Of a stretch of 64,000 bases of DNA, positions 44,657-56,590 are shown piece by piece. A program made the translations under genes and the position numbers. Location: assembly GCF_964204645.1 (NCBI RefSeq), contig NC_134028.1, forward strand, positions 11,015,001-11,079,000. Reading direction: 5' to 3'. Under the pieces are notes generated by a model. The model ran no database searches, had not been told where the DNA came from, and saw only the letters and a list, made by a program, of their open reading frames with translations. The stretch comes from Tubulanus polymorphus (taxonomy: Eukaryota; Nemertea; Palaeonemertea; Tubulaniformes; Tubulanidae). Each line of letters begins with the position of its first letter. The stretch's first letter is position 1.

Positions 44657-47600
44657 ATGGAACTAACTGTTGAAAAGACAGCAGCGGCAGCAGCGGATAG
44701 GGGCTGGTGTCGATTCTGTTGCTCGTGGAGATACAGGTATCAGCTCCTCGCGTGAACCTTCTGTAACAGATGTCCACATTAAACTGATTTCATTTTTATT
44801 TATCTCTACATTTTTATGTTTTCGACAATAAATAATTCTAAATGTGTTTTTATTTTTCAGACAGAGATATGACTGTTATTTATGTCGTGAAATGCCAAGA
44901 ATATTGAAATTATATTTACGAAGATGTAAAATTCCATTGATAATCTTCTTGGTGTTTGTGATATGGAACCTGTTGTCGTATTATGTGATAATTACGTCGA
45001 GACCTCCTGATATGGTAGGTTTTTCATTTTCTTGATAAAATATCATCTTGAAATACTTGACAATCTTTAGAAAATACTGGATAATCCCTTAGAAAAATAA
45101 TAGATAATTCCTTAGAAATATAATCCCTATGATATATGCTGGATTATACCCTAGAAATACACAGGATAATCCCTTAGAAAATGCCGGATTATCCTTTAGA
45201 AATGTATGGAATAATCCTTTTGGAAAATATGATAGATAATCCCTCAGAAATATATAGGATAATCCCTCAGAAATATATATAATAATCCCTCGGAATCTGA
45301 CTGTATCTCGTAACATAAAATGTTGGCTTTAAGTTATTGAAATGATGATGATTAAAATGACTCCTATGAGAGAGTGTAACTCTCCCCTGAACCCCCACAT
45401 GGAGGATAATCAGTCTGGTTAATTAGATTTCTTGTCAATGATTAGAGGGAGGGAGGGGGAGGGGGAGAGGGATTGGTTGGTATATGTTTAGTGATTGTAT
45501 AAACTATATTAATTTAGGGTAGAGCTGCACCGGGTTCTCCTCCGAGTCATCAACGCAAACTGAAAGATTTCAATAAACAACTGTTAATTCTACAAACTAA
45601 ATTAAAACGTCAACTCGATGAACACGAGATTTTATTAACGAATCTTCAAAGACAAAGATTATTCATTGAATCTCGTCTCATTCAACATACAGCACTATTA
45701 CGTAAGAGATAACTCACTCGCCGCAGCAGCCTCACTCACTCGCCGCAGCAGCCTCTAGTCTTAGTGTAGCTTTAACAGAGTTTTACTTGTTTTCTATTAT
45801 TGTTGTTTGTTTCACAGTTGACAGAATTGAGATGCTGCAAATTTTGTTTAGTTTGTTTGAGCATGTTTTTGAGCTGTGCATGCGACCCACTGGGGGTTCC
45901 ACTCTGCGTGTTCCACTCTGCGTGTTCCACTCTGCGTGTTCCACTCGTATCCACGCTTGTTCTGTTCTACTTCGTTCTTCATCGAGAGTTGATTCTTTTT
46001 TTCGTAGATTGACTCGTCGTCCAATCAGGTTAAAGACGTTGAAACTCGTAAATTGTTACGAATGCGACTTCAGAAATTAGAGTCAGACTTAAAATTGCAA
46101 GTAGCTGAAAATCGAGATTTATTGTCGAAATTACAAAAATATCGAGAAAATGTATTTAAATTTACGAGAGGTAAGTGTCACTAGCTATATACAGCATGTA
46201 AAGAGTGTTTGAACACCTGTCTTATATTATCTGCACACCTGCACACCTGCATGATGCTTGTTGTTAAACTGTTCAAATTAATTTCCGTCCTTTCTCCGAA
46301 ATAAACTTGTTTTTCATTTAACGATTGAAATGTCGATGATCGTGAATTTTTGTGTCTCATTTTACATTCATAGTGAATTCAGATAAAAAGAACAATTCAG
46401 CTGCAGCTGCAGCTGCAGCGGGAGTAGGAGGAGCTATAGGAGTAGGAGCTGTCAATCATCCGTTACCGGGATTATCATCCGATCAATTACGCCTACTAGA
46501 ACACGATTCTAAATTAGATCCACACAAGGTGGCGCTACCGGTACTGGTTATAGCCTGCAATCGTTTGACCGTTAAACGCAATTTAGAACAATTAATCAAG
46601 TGAGTAACAATCATCGTCATAGTAACCAGCTCTGTTTGTGTAACTATAGTAACGCGCGTGTTATTGTTGTAGATACCGTCCATCTGCTGAGCGATTTCCG
46701 ATAATAGTTTCACAAGATTGTGGACATCGACCGACTGCTGACGCTATACAATCATTCGCAGATAAAGTTACTCATATACAGGTATAGTACCCCTCCCCCC
46801 ACTCCCCTCCGCTGCTGTCAGCTCCCCACTCCCCTCTCCCCCATAAAATATAACGGTTCATATTTTATTTTCAGCATCCAGATTTGTCTTCGATACCGTT
46901 ACCGTGGAAACAACGAAAATTTCAGGACTATTACAAGATATCTCGTCACTATAAATGGGCAATCAGCCAAATATTTCATCGGTTTAATCATTCAGCTGTG
47001 ATTATAGTGGAAGGTAAGTCAGTCAGTCCTCACAGTCAGTTACTCACAGTCCTTATACAGTCAGTCCTCACAGTCAGTTACTCACAGACCTTATACAGTC
47101 AGTCCTCACAGTCAGTTACTCACAGACCTTATACAGTCAGTCCTCACAGTCAGTTCTCAGTAGTTATTAATTAATATTAATTACTGTATGATTTATTTAT
47201 AGATGATTTAGACGTTTCTCCAGATTTTTTCGAGTATTTTGCTTCAACATATCCGATATTGCACACAGACCCCACGCTGTGGTGCGTATCAGCGTGGAAT
47301 GATAACGGAAAGGGTGGATTTGTATCTAAAGACGCAGGTCTGTATTCCACGTAGACAGTTCATTCATTTTACACAACGTGTCTAGATTAACGCTAGATAT
47401 CTCTCTATTTTACAGAGTTGTTGTATAGAACTGATTTTTTCCCGGGTCTCGGTTGGATGTTGAAGCGTCAATTATGGGCTGAATTGGAACCGAAATGGCC
47501 AAAAACGTAAGTGAAATCATTATTGGGCACCAGGGGGCTCCAGGCTGTAGTGTATGATTTATAGATATGTATATATTTGTTGTAGGTTTTGGGATGATTG

Positions 47601-48676
47601 GATGAGACACCCGGATCAGCGCCGTGAAAGAGCTTGTATTAGACCTGAAATAAGTCGAACTACAACGTTCGGTAAAATAGGTGCAAGCAAGTGAGTCTTC
47701 TTCTTCACCAGCCAGTGTCTCCTCACCTGCCAGTGCCTCCTCTTTCCTAGCCTGCCAGTGCCTCCTCTCTCCTCACCTGCCAGTGCCTCCTCTCCTCCTC
47801 ACCCGCCAGTGTCTCCTCTCTCCTCACCTGCCAGTGTCTCCTCTCCTCACCTGCCAGTGCCTCCTCTCCCGCCAGTTTCTCCTCTCTCCTCACCCGCCAG
47901 TGTCTACTATCTCCTCACCTGCCAGTGTCTCCTCTGTCCTCACCTGCCAGTGCCTACTCTCCTGTTTTATGATGTATTGATGTTTTATTTTCAGGGGACA
48001 GTTTTATGAAAAGCATTTAAAGTTTATTAAACTAAATACACAATTTGTGCCTTTTACGAAGAAGGATTTATCTTATCTCAAAAAGGTCAGTGAGGTCGGA
48101 GATTAAGGTTTAGATTTAGAAGGGTTTACAGTTAACTGTAATGATGATCAATTGTTTATTTTGAACAGGATGTTTATGATGCACAATTCGTCAATGAAGT
48201 TTACAGCTCTAGTTTATTAACAGTCGATGCAGTTATAGCGAATAATATTCCAGAAACGGCTAAAACAGTTCGAGTTGAATATACTAAACGTACTCAATTT
48301 AAAAATACTGCCAAACGTCTCGGTTTAATGGATGATTTAAAGGTAAATTTTAATTCATCCCTGATTCTCAATTGAGTTCAGACCTCAGCTGTAAGGAGTT
48401 ACTCCTTACAGCTGAGGTCTCAACTCGATACAGCTGAGGTCTCAACTCGATACAGCTGAGGTCTCAACTCGACCCTGAGGTGTCAACTCGATACAGCTGA
48501 GGTCTCAACTCGATACAGCTCTAAACTGTAATAATTATAAAAATTTGTTTTAAATATTTCAGTCTGGTGTACCTCGAGCTGGTTACCGCGGAGTCGTTAG
48601 TTTTATGCGCAACAATAAACGTATATTTCTGTCTCCGCCGCCGGCGTGGAACGGATACGACGTCACCTGGAATTAA
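44657..48676 (+). CDS. MGAT1: Alpha-1,3-mannosyl-glycoprotein 2-beta-GlcNAc-transferase (GnT-I)
   Basis: Exons: 44657-44736, 44861-45014, 45518-45701, 46008 or 46036-46170, 46374-46599, 46673-46781, 46875-47013, 47203-47337, 47416-47506, 47586-47690, 47995-48085, 48169-48342, 48563-48676. A signal anchor ([21 protein letters not shown], exon 2) and a coiled-coil stem (exons 3-4) precede the GT13 catalytic domain: [37 protein letters not shown] (the EDD metal site), [36 protein letters not shown] and [10 protein letters not shown]. The enzyme starts hybrid and complex N-glycan synthesis in the medial Golgi. The exon 3 donor leaves phase 1, whereas the strongest exon 4 acceptor (46008) needs phase 0; acceptor 46036 fits but is weak, or a small exon is missed. 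The start could also be the ATG at 44891 (MPRILKLY). AATAAA lies at 49252-49257. Confidence 0.93.
45060..45300 (+). repeat. Degenerate GATAATCCCTTAGAAAT repeat in MGAT1 intron 2
   Basis: About ten diverged copies of GGATAATCCCTTAGAAAATA with irregular spacing. They create a shadow frame on the minus strand. Confidence 0.8.
47020..47160 (+). repeat. CAGTCAGTCCTCACAGTCAG repeat in MGAT1 intron 7
   Basis: Four copies of a unit with CAGTCAGTCCTCACAGTCAG and TTACTCACAGACCTTATA begin at the exon 7 donor (GTAAGTCAGTCAG). The core is the same as in the array at 23.23-23.60 kb. Confidence 0.85.
47700..47965 (+). repeat. 28-bp C/T-rich repeat in MGAT1 intron 10
   Basis: About nine variable copies of CACCTGCCAGTGTCTCCTCT lie between exons 10 and 11. 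The repeated CTGCCAGTG gives decoy AG dinucleotides after a pyrimidine tract. Confidence 0.88.
48381..48530. repeat. Perfect 39-bp palindrome and CTCAACTCGATACAGCTGAGGT repeat
   Basis: Bases 48381-48399 are the exact reverse complement of 48401-48419 around the single base 48400. The right arm continues into five or six tandem copies of ACAGCTGAGGTCTCAACTCG up to about 48525, all in MGAT1 intron 12. Confidence 0.9.
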
Positions 48677-48732
48677 AACTATCCTCCTCCGGTGTTGAAC
48701 GGATACGACGTCACCTGGAATTAAAACTATCA
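48640..48732 (+). repeat. Tandem duplication of the MGAT1 C-terminal codons
   Basis: The segment from the last coding part (GGAACGGATACGACGTCACC) through the stop codon and AAAACTATC is present twice about 43 bp apart. The second copy has TTGAA in place of TGGAA at its start and lies after the stop at 48674-48676, so it is 3' UTR. Confidence 0.9.
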
Positions 48733-50991
48733 ACGACACTTGATGCAATATTTAAATACATTTTATTCACTACTAAATATTTGTATGGAATGAGAGGAAT
48801 CTCATTACATCAGGAGGACTGCTCCATCAGCCGCAAACATGGTGGACTGCTCCATCAGCCGCAAACATGGTGGACTGCTCCATCAGCCGCAAACATGGAG
48901 AACTGCTGCTGTCTGTTATACCAGGAGGATGGCTCCACTAGCTGCGTTTGTTTAACTGAATGGATGGCTCCATCAGCCATGCCCGTTACATCGAAAATAA
49001 TCTGAAATCGTATATGAAAATCTAGATCAAATTATCATAAAATAACAACGGGTTTAATTTTACAGAATGATTTATTGAAGTGTTTTATCAGTAAAGAATT
49101 GGGAGAGGGTTTTCAGGGTTATCCATGAATATTAGGGTAAAAGGGAAGTTTAATTTACATTCAGAACAAATAAGTCAACTAGAGTCAATGATATTTATCC
49201 TATTATTATAATTATTATTATTTGTAAATGAAAATGAATGAAAATTTATAAAATAAATGTGTTGATAATTTATCAAAATTCCAATAGTTTTTACTGATGA
49301 TTGAAGTTAGATTGACGGGATACTGGATAGTTGTGACAAACATGAGACAAAGAATTGAGGTATAATTTCTCCAAAGTGGTTGTTTGAGGAATGCTCCAGG
49401 ACAGCAGCAGACCCAAGTACTAGGATACAGACAGGGTTAGGGATACTCCATACTGATACTAGGACTATAATATTCTGTGCGTTGACCTAGTTATAGACTA
49501 AAGAGTATTATTTGATAGAATTGTTAACAATCAGGAAGTTGAACACATCACTGGTACTAATGTAGATCCCACTGGTATGTATAGAGCCTGCAACTAGTGA
49601 CGACTGACACAGGTAAAATCTGTAAATAATTCTCATCTTAAACGTGTGTTAAAACAATGTTTAAAAATAACGTGAAACGGATTCTGCTTATATTTAAGGT
49701 GATTTTGAAGCGCCTAAGGAAGTGTTAGGGTACCCCCCAAAATGAGGTCAGGGGTCAAAACATTTTTGTCTCTGATTTCGATGAAATTTAGTGTAGACAT
49801 GTATTCTGGGGTGCTGATCACAAATCTGGAAAAAATTTTCGGATCCGAGGCCCCAAAAATGAGAAATTCGAATTCTTAGGGGTACCCCCTAAATTTTCAA
49901 AAGGCCCTGGGCCCCAGAGTTTTCGAGATATTCGAAATCTGATTGCAGATTTGGAATCAGCACCCTTGAAAATAGTAAGGACTAAAATTTTAAGCAAATC
50001 GAAGAGATTCGATTTTTTGGCCAAAAACGGCAAAAATCTAAGGTGTTAGTCCAGGAGTTTTTTTTGGGCGAAAAATTTTTTTTCTCTGATTCCTTCGAAA
50101 CTTTGTAGGAAGATGTATTCTGTGGTGTAGATTCCGGATCTGTAATCAGATTTTGAATCGGAATTCATCTTCATGGGCAAATAAGGGTTTTAATGCCCAA
50201 AATATGCACCCCAAAAATGGGGTACAAAGTCAAAATTTTTTTTTTGCCCAATCTTAATCAAATTTACTAGAGACATGTTTATTGGGGTGCTGATCACGAA
50301 TATGAAGTTAGTTTGTGGATCCGAGGCCCAAAAAATGAGAAATTCGAATTTTTTGGGGGGACCCCCTAGATTTTCAAAAGGCCTTCGACCCCAGATCTTT
50401 CGAGATATTTAAAATCTGATTGCAGATTTGCAATCCGCATCCCTGAAAATAGTAAGGACTAAAATTTCAAGCAAATCGAAGGGATTCGATTTTTTTGCCA
50501 AAAATTGCAAAAATCTAAGAAAATTAGTTTTTGGATTGAAGTGCAAAACAAGAGAAATCCAGGATCTTATGTTTTTAGCCCCTTCAAATTGACCTGTTGA
50601 TGTCTTTTTTACAGCTGATATGAAATATTAAATCAATTTTTAGATAGAAATTGATCAATTAACTAAAACCCCATTAATTCTAGTAACTATCACATGGTTT
50701 CAGACATCTACAAACATCTCTTTTCTCAAGAAGAAATTCAGTTATAACCACGCACACAATTACTCAATGTATTAATGCTCGTATCTGTATCAAATACAAT
50801 CAATGATGCTAATAATTCCTAGTCACATTTTGTAAATTAAATTAATATTCAATTGTTGATGATCTTATTGATTTGTGTTTAAAGTCATAATTCAGTCAGA
50901 AGAATTCTAGTCTAGCTCAGTCTCAGTTAGTGCACTATCGCAGCAAATTTACCCGAATTAACTTTGTTTATAATTACAGGGGTTTTCAAAG
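48677..50991. other. MGAT1 3' UTR and intergenic region
   Basis: Holds a 28-bp repeat (CTGCTCCATCAGCCGCAAACATGG, about four copies, 48817-48900), the MGAT1 AATAAA at 49252-49257, and a diverged direct duplication of about 310 bp (49735-50042 and 50215-50520). A non-coding exon of the next gene may end near 50980. No other gene is visible. Confidence 0.55.
49735..50520. repeat. Diverged direct duplication of an interspersed repeat
   Basis: Two copies share long blocks such as GGGGTGCTGATCAC, GATCCGAGGCCC, AAATGAGAAATTCGAATT, TTTTCAAAAGGCC, AATCTGATTGCAGATTTG and AATAGTAAGGACTAAAATTT in the same order. The spacer between them (50043-50214) holds a third, more degraded partial copy. The open frame on the minus strand at 49818-50033 is within copy 1 and has no recognisable domain. 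Confidence 0.75.
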
Positions 50992-52776
50992 ATGTCACCA
51001 GTTGGAATTAAACTGATAATTTGTCTTGTTGTATTTACAGTTATAAATGTGGGTATGTACAAGAAATAAGATTTAAATATTTGTTTGCTTTTTTTCAATT
51101 TATCAGATGTTTGACTAACTAATAATTTGAGTCAATAAATAAATAATAGGTGGTGCTGAAAGTGCTTTATGTAGTAAGCGGTATGTAGATGAAGGAATTA
51201 AGAGTTGTCCGCGCTCTTCTGACCCGCCACAAAACACTCAATGCTGTACAGTTTCTGGTAAGCTAATAAACTCATAATTATTTACGATTGAATTGAATTG
51301 GTCACTTCAAGGCGATATTTTGGATTTATTTTGAATAATTCGGCGAAAATATTCACTGAAATCGATCTATTTACTCAACTTCTAGATAATATCGTTCATA
51401 TTTCTTCTTTAAACATCTAAATCGCTCCGAAATCAGCATTTATAACGAATAAATTCGGTAAAAACGGCAAGAAATAAAACCGCGGAAGTGCCACATAATC
51501 TTTGAGACGCGCGTCTAGAAACCTCGCATACCTAGGCTAGACAGACCGTATTGTGCTGCCCTCACTGACTGTGGAGACCGGGTAAACTAATTGCCAGACG
51601 ACATACAAATTAGCTTGATCTGATCCTATTATTCTTTTAATTTATTTTCAATCCCATTACATATGAAATAAAAACAATATACAGATGTTAAACAAATTTC
51701 ACTCCGATATTACATTGTACCGTACGGTGCTGCCACTAATTCTGAGTTGACGGCTACCTCGCATACCGGTGTCGCCTATATGCGATTTTACTGTACGGTG
51801 CTGCCCTCACTCAGAGCGGTGGTTGGTAACACTAACTGAATAGTGGTAATATAACCCTTTTACCGTACGGTGCTGCCGCCACTACATCGACGGTGAATGG
51901 ACACACTATCAGCTTTTCCAGACTTATTCTAATAAACTCGAAATGGTCTCGAAAACTTCTCCAACTGTTCGATAATAGAATTAATGAATAAAATGAAGTT
52001 TTTTCTAACGAATTCCACCTGAATTTTCGCTTCTGCTCGCACCGCTTGGCATTCATAGTAATTAATATATTATATTAATTAATCTTGTTCTAGTCACAAA
52101 GCAATGATATTACATTAGATATCTTTCAGCAATGCATTTCTAATACAAAATACCTGTCTATAAATGATAAAACACGTCCAGATGGGGAAAAACTGGGGAA
52201 ATTCATGTTTTAACTGATTTTCTTTTTAAACTTTAAAGGAAAACCTCAGTGTTGTAGCGAGGTGGTGAGGACACTAGTGCCATTCATTGCTGATGATGTA
52301 AACAGTTCAAACCAAAAGGGAAATATGTTTGCAAATCAATGCCCGTGTAAGAATCATATTCCATATGTAAGACGAAACAGATCTCATTCTCTTGGTTTAA
52401 AACAAGACTTTTAAATGTTTTGTTTTATTTACATTTTAGGGTATCCTTCTTCACCGCAGTATTGTCCTCTCAAAAAGAAATGTTGTAAATGGTTTGATAA
52501 ACACAGTGGTAGAATATACCGTGATTGCTGTCACGCTGGCTGGCCGTCAGTTTCTATTTCATTATTATATCGCAGTCCGTACAGTTTAATATTGTATAAA
52601 GAATTTGAGAAAAGGAAATTTTTTAATTTTTAATTGTTTTTTTTTCCAGAAATTGGAAAATAGCAGTGACGACTATTGCCTGTGCGATAGTGATGGGAGG
52701 AGTAATTCTGTTGTGTTGTTTCTTCTGTAATTGTTGTATTCTTGCCAGAAGACGAAGTGTTTATCATGATTTCTGA
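50992..52776 (+). CDS. Small Cys-rich single-pass membrane protein (Shisa-like layout)
   Basis: Five exons in phase: 50992-51052, 51150-51257, 52239-52346, 52440-52545, 52650-52776; 169 residues. A signal peptide (IKLIICLVVFTVINVGG) is followed by an ectodomain with paired cysteines (CPRSSDPPQNTQCC, KPQCCSE, CPLKKKCCKW, RDCCHAGWP), one membrane segment (IAVTTIACAIVMGGVILLCCFFCNCC, Cys-rich at its inner end, possibly palmitoylated) and a tail of only about twelve residues, ARRRSVYHDF. The layout resembles Shisa or VOPP1-type proteins, but I cannot assign a family and no Pro-rich tail with PPxY motifs is present. The consistent phases, donors and acceptors and the AATAAA at 52916-52921 support a real gene. 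Intron 2 is long and contains four copies of the dispersed palindromic motif. Confidence 0.82.
51545..51880 (-). repeat. Four reverse copies of the GGCAGCACCGTACGGT motif
   Basis: In intron 2 of the Cys-rich protein gene, read on the minus strand, at 51545-51561 (variant CACAATACGGT), 51719-51735, 51790-51806 (variant GTACAGT) and 51862-51878. They share orientation with each other, opposite to the cluster at 41 kb. Confidence 0.75.
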
Positions 52777-54732
52777 GTAAAACTCGAACCGGAGTCTCTC
52801 CAGATAACTTCTCTAATCCAGATGACATGACGAGGCCGAGGGGAGGTGGATCCAGGGTTTCAGCCCTTTCTTTCTATTTTATATTTCATAATATTTTGTA
52901 TCATCAAATATTGTCAATAAACATTTTAAAGCAGGAAACTATTGAGTCCGTGTTCATTCTTTACGTTTAGGGGGTCATTACTGGACGCCCCCCGCCCTGC
53001 ACGCCCTGCCCGCACGCTTCATCCAATCACAAACCAATAAGTCTAATGTCGTTTCTAAAGGAGACTAAATGAAGAAATGTTTATTTGTTAATCAATAAAT
53101 ACGTTATAATTTATACACACACTTAGTGTAGTGAACATACACAAACATCAATACATTGTACATCCTCACTTACCAGGGCATACCTCCTCTTTAATTAGAC
53201 CTGGCAGCAGAGTCCGGCCGCTGGTAAGTGAGGATAAGTCGACTTCAATACTACTACAAATTTATAAGCCGTATGATAGCCACTAATTACTGATTATCAA
53301 TTATTAATTACTGATTATTTAATTAATTTCAATTAATTAGCAACCATTATTTTTCTGGTACAACTATATAGAAAATGAGTATAAACAGTTAAAGTCCTAG
53401 ATTTCACAAAGTGTCAAATAAAACCGAGTCACTTTTTGTGAATAAAGCTGTAAATTTCAGACACTCTCCGACAAACAGTTGGAGCGATTACTAGAAAGCA
53501 AACTATAAACTCCAGAATGAATTTGGATGGAAACGAGAAATATTCCCCTCACAGATGTAATAGAAAGGAATAATTACAGTTTACACCACCAGGGGTCTCT
53601 GAGATTCATCGCCCAGTCGATGAAGCTTCGAATTTCGAAAGAACGCTTCATTTTCAAGGCATCACAAAACAAAATATTGTCCTCGGAATAAAAATCATCA
53701 ATATCGGTGATGATAGTTATTCCTACATTTCAAATATAAGCGCCACCTATTGAATATTTGAGTGACTAGATAAGCTAAAAAAAATGCAGACACTGGCTCC
53801 ACAACGCCCCCTATCAATCATAAATATCCACAAAACAACGCCCCCTATCAACCATCAATATAAATATGTCCACAACATTGACCCATTATCAATTTTCAAC
53901 GCCAAAATTTTTCAGATAAAAAACACGTATGAAATAAATTCATTTAGTTGCACAAAAAAGTAAAGAAAATTTCTACCCATAATTTCTTTATCGAGATGAG
54001 AATAACCCGATACTGAACAGTCTGACAGAGTTCAGGGTTTGTAAGGTTTGGATGTCTGACCTTGACAGAGTTCAGGGTTTATATGGTTTGGATGTCTGAC
54101 CTTGAGACAGTTAGGGTTTAGTTGTCTAAGTAACCCTGACAGAGTTCAGGGTCAAGGTTAAGGGATGTCGATAGGTATTCGGTTAAATACAAGTTTGTGA
54201 CACGTATAATATTTACATCTAATATTTACATAAACACGTTAAGGTGACGTTCACATGCCGCAGTAAGATTCAGATGATACGTATACCAGTAATATCTAGA
54301 CATGTATTATATAAGGGGGAAGGCTTGAATTCATTATGAACTGAAATGATTGTAATGAGAGACTCAGTTCTTCAAGATTTCACTGATCTGAGTTCGGGTT
54401 CAAAATGATCTAATGATTCCTATTTTCATTAATTATAGAAATATTTACATATTATAATAAGCAGCACCATTTGAGGTCATTTCATGTACATAAATATTAA
54501 ATACAACGTTTATAGTTTTAAACATCGTCTACAGGTGGCAGCACAATCACACTAAATAGGTGGCAGCACAATCACACACGTTACAACTGACCGTTAATAG
54601 AGGGAGTATTGAGTATAACTAGCACGATGAACGAAGCACCAAAAATACGGAATAAATTTAATTGTTTTTGAAATGAGATGGCGCTATCGGGCATTGAAAG
54701 GGTTAACTAACATAAATAGATACAGTATGATG
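52777..54732. other. Tail-to-tail interval and APC 3' UTR
   Basis: The plus-strand gene ends at AATAAA 52916-52921, and the APC transcript probably ends at the minus-strand AATAAA at 53080-53085. Between it and the APC stop lie about 1.6 kb of 3' UTR containing a short inverted repeat (CCTCACTTACCAG at about 53164, CTGGTAAGTGAGG at about 53221), a CTGACAGAGTTCAGGGTTT repeat (54020-54155), two copies of GGTGGCAGCACAATCACAC (54535-54575) and AT-rich sequence. No other gene. Confidence 0.6.
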
Positions 54733-56554
54733 TCATACAGTGGTTACCATGCAACCGCGTTGTTTCTGCTCGTCGGATTCGTCTGTTTTGTGTTTCAGCG
54801 AAGCTTGTCGACGACGAGCCATCAACATTTCCGTTTTAGTCATCGGTTTCGTCGGCGTGGTAACGATCTTCTGTTGTTGTTGATTCGGGTTATAATTAAA
54901 CGGTTGAACGATCGCCGCATTCGTCGCCGGGCAACCTGATTTCAAGGTCGCCGGTAAGGTCATCGATTTGGTAAGATCTTTAGCGGTGAATTTGTTGTTA
55001 ACGTTGATACTGTGACCGGGACCCGAGCACAACTTCTCCGGAGAACATAAATCATGCGTACTCTGCGACATCTGTACAGCGCTAGTAACGCCATCTAGCG
55101 ACGGAAATCGCGGTGCGTTCTGTTTGGTCGGAGTTTTACTCGGTGATTTCGGCGATTCGGGAGTACGCGCGCCACTAGAGGGCGCTGCGTTTGATTTTTG
55201 CATAGAGTCTTTCTTACGCCACAGACTGAATTTAGAAAACGGAGTTTTTGATTTAGGCGGAGGTGAGGTAGTGTCGATGTTTGGTTTTTCTACGTTGCTC
55301 GGGGTAACGGAAGTAGTAACAATGCGAACATCATCACCGCTATCGCTAACATTAACAACTGTAGCAGTCGCGGTGCTGCCCCCTGGTGCAGCAGACACGG
55401 TATCGATGTCTGTCTGCTCACGAAAAATGTCACTTTCACTGAATTTTTGTTCGTTTTCACTTTGAGAAAGTTTTTCAATCCGAAATGTTTTATCCGCAGC
55501 AGACGGAGACTCCACCTCCAGCTCGGAGGATTGCTCCGACCTCATAACTACCGGAGCGACCTTAGCCATTGGTGATGTCGATTTCTCTGTGGTCGGTGAT
55601 GTTTGACCACCGGTCAGCGATGTTTGACCACCGGTCTGCGATGTTTGTCCGCTGGTCGGCGATGTTTTACCCGGCGACGGTTTTGATGCTATAGCGATCT
55701 TTGATCGAGATTTCAGTCCGGAACTCGTGGCCGTTATTTTGGTCGAAGGTGATGTGATTTTCGGAATACTGGAAGCAGGAGTTGAAGGAGTATGAGTTGA
55801 CGGAGCTGGTATTTTACTAGGAGTTGATTTAGATTCGATACTATGACTAGAACTGCTCTCCCCGGACGTATTCAACTGACTAGATACCAGTGACTCCCCC
55901 TGTGAACTATCATGTGAACTATTAGGATCAGGTTCCGACGGTATTTTATCGTAAGTTGAACTGCGTGTTATAGTTCCACCTTCTCGAACGGTTGTTCCCA
56001 TCACTGGCATCGTCATCGAACCTTTACGATTCGGCTGCCCTCTATTGACAGCGCTGCCGCGTACCGGCGTTACCGAGCGACGACCGCTCTTCTGTTGATT
56101 ATTCGTCGTTTTATTCGCGGTTTTTATCGTATTATTGACGATTTCGTTGATTGAATCGTTACTCGAACCCGTCGTCGATTCATCTTTCTTCCACAAGGTG
56201 GCGATACGACTAGATACTTGTTTTTTACCGATAACTCCGGCTGGTTTTCTCTTCACCGCGGATCCGGGATTCGATCCTGAATCTGATTTACTGGGAGTAG
56301 AGTTCGGAGTGCTGCTGCTGAACGATGAACGTCGACTGGTTTCTACTGATTTACTCGGAGTCCCCGGTAACGATGACTTACGAACCGGAGTCGTTGAACG
56401 CGAAGGTGTTTGACTTCCCGAACGCGAAGGTGTTTGAACCGTTGAACGCGGAGTTTGAGAATTTGAACGCGGTGTTTGAACTGCTGAACGCGAAGGATTT
56501 TGAGTTGTTGAACGCGGATTTGAACGTGAAGGAGTTTTATCTCTATTAGATCCA

Positions 56555-56590
<36 letters not shown>

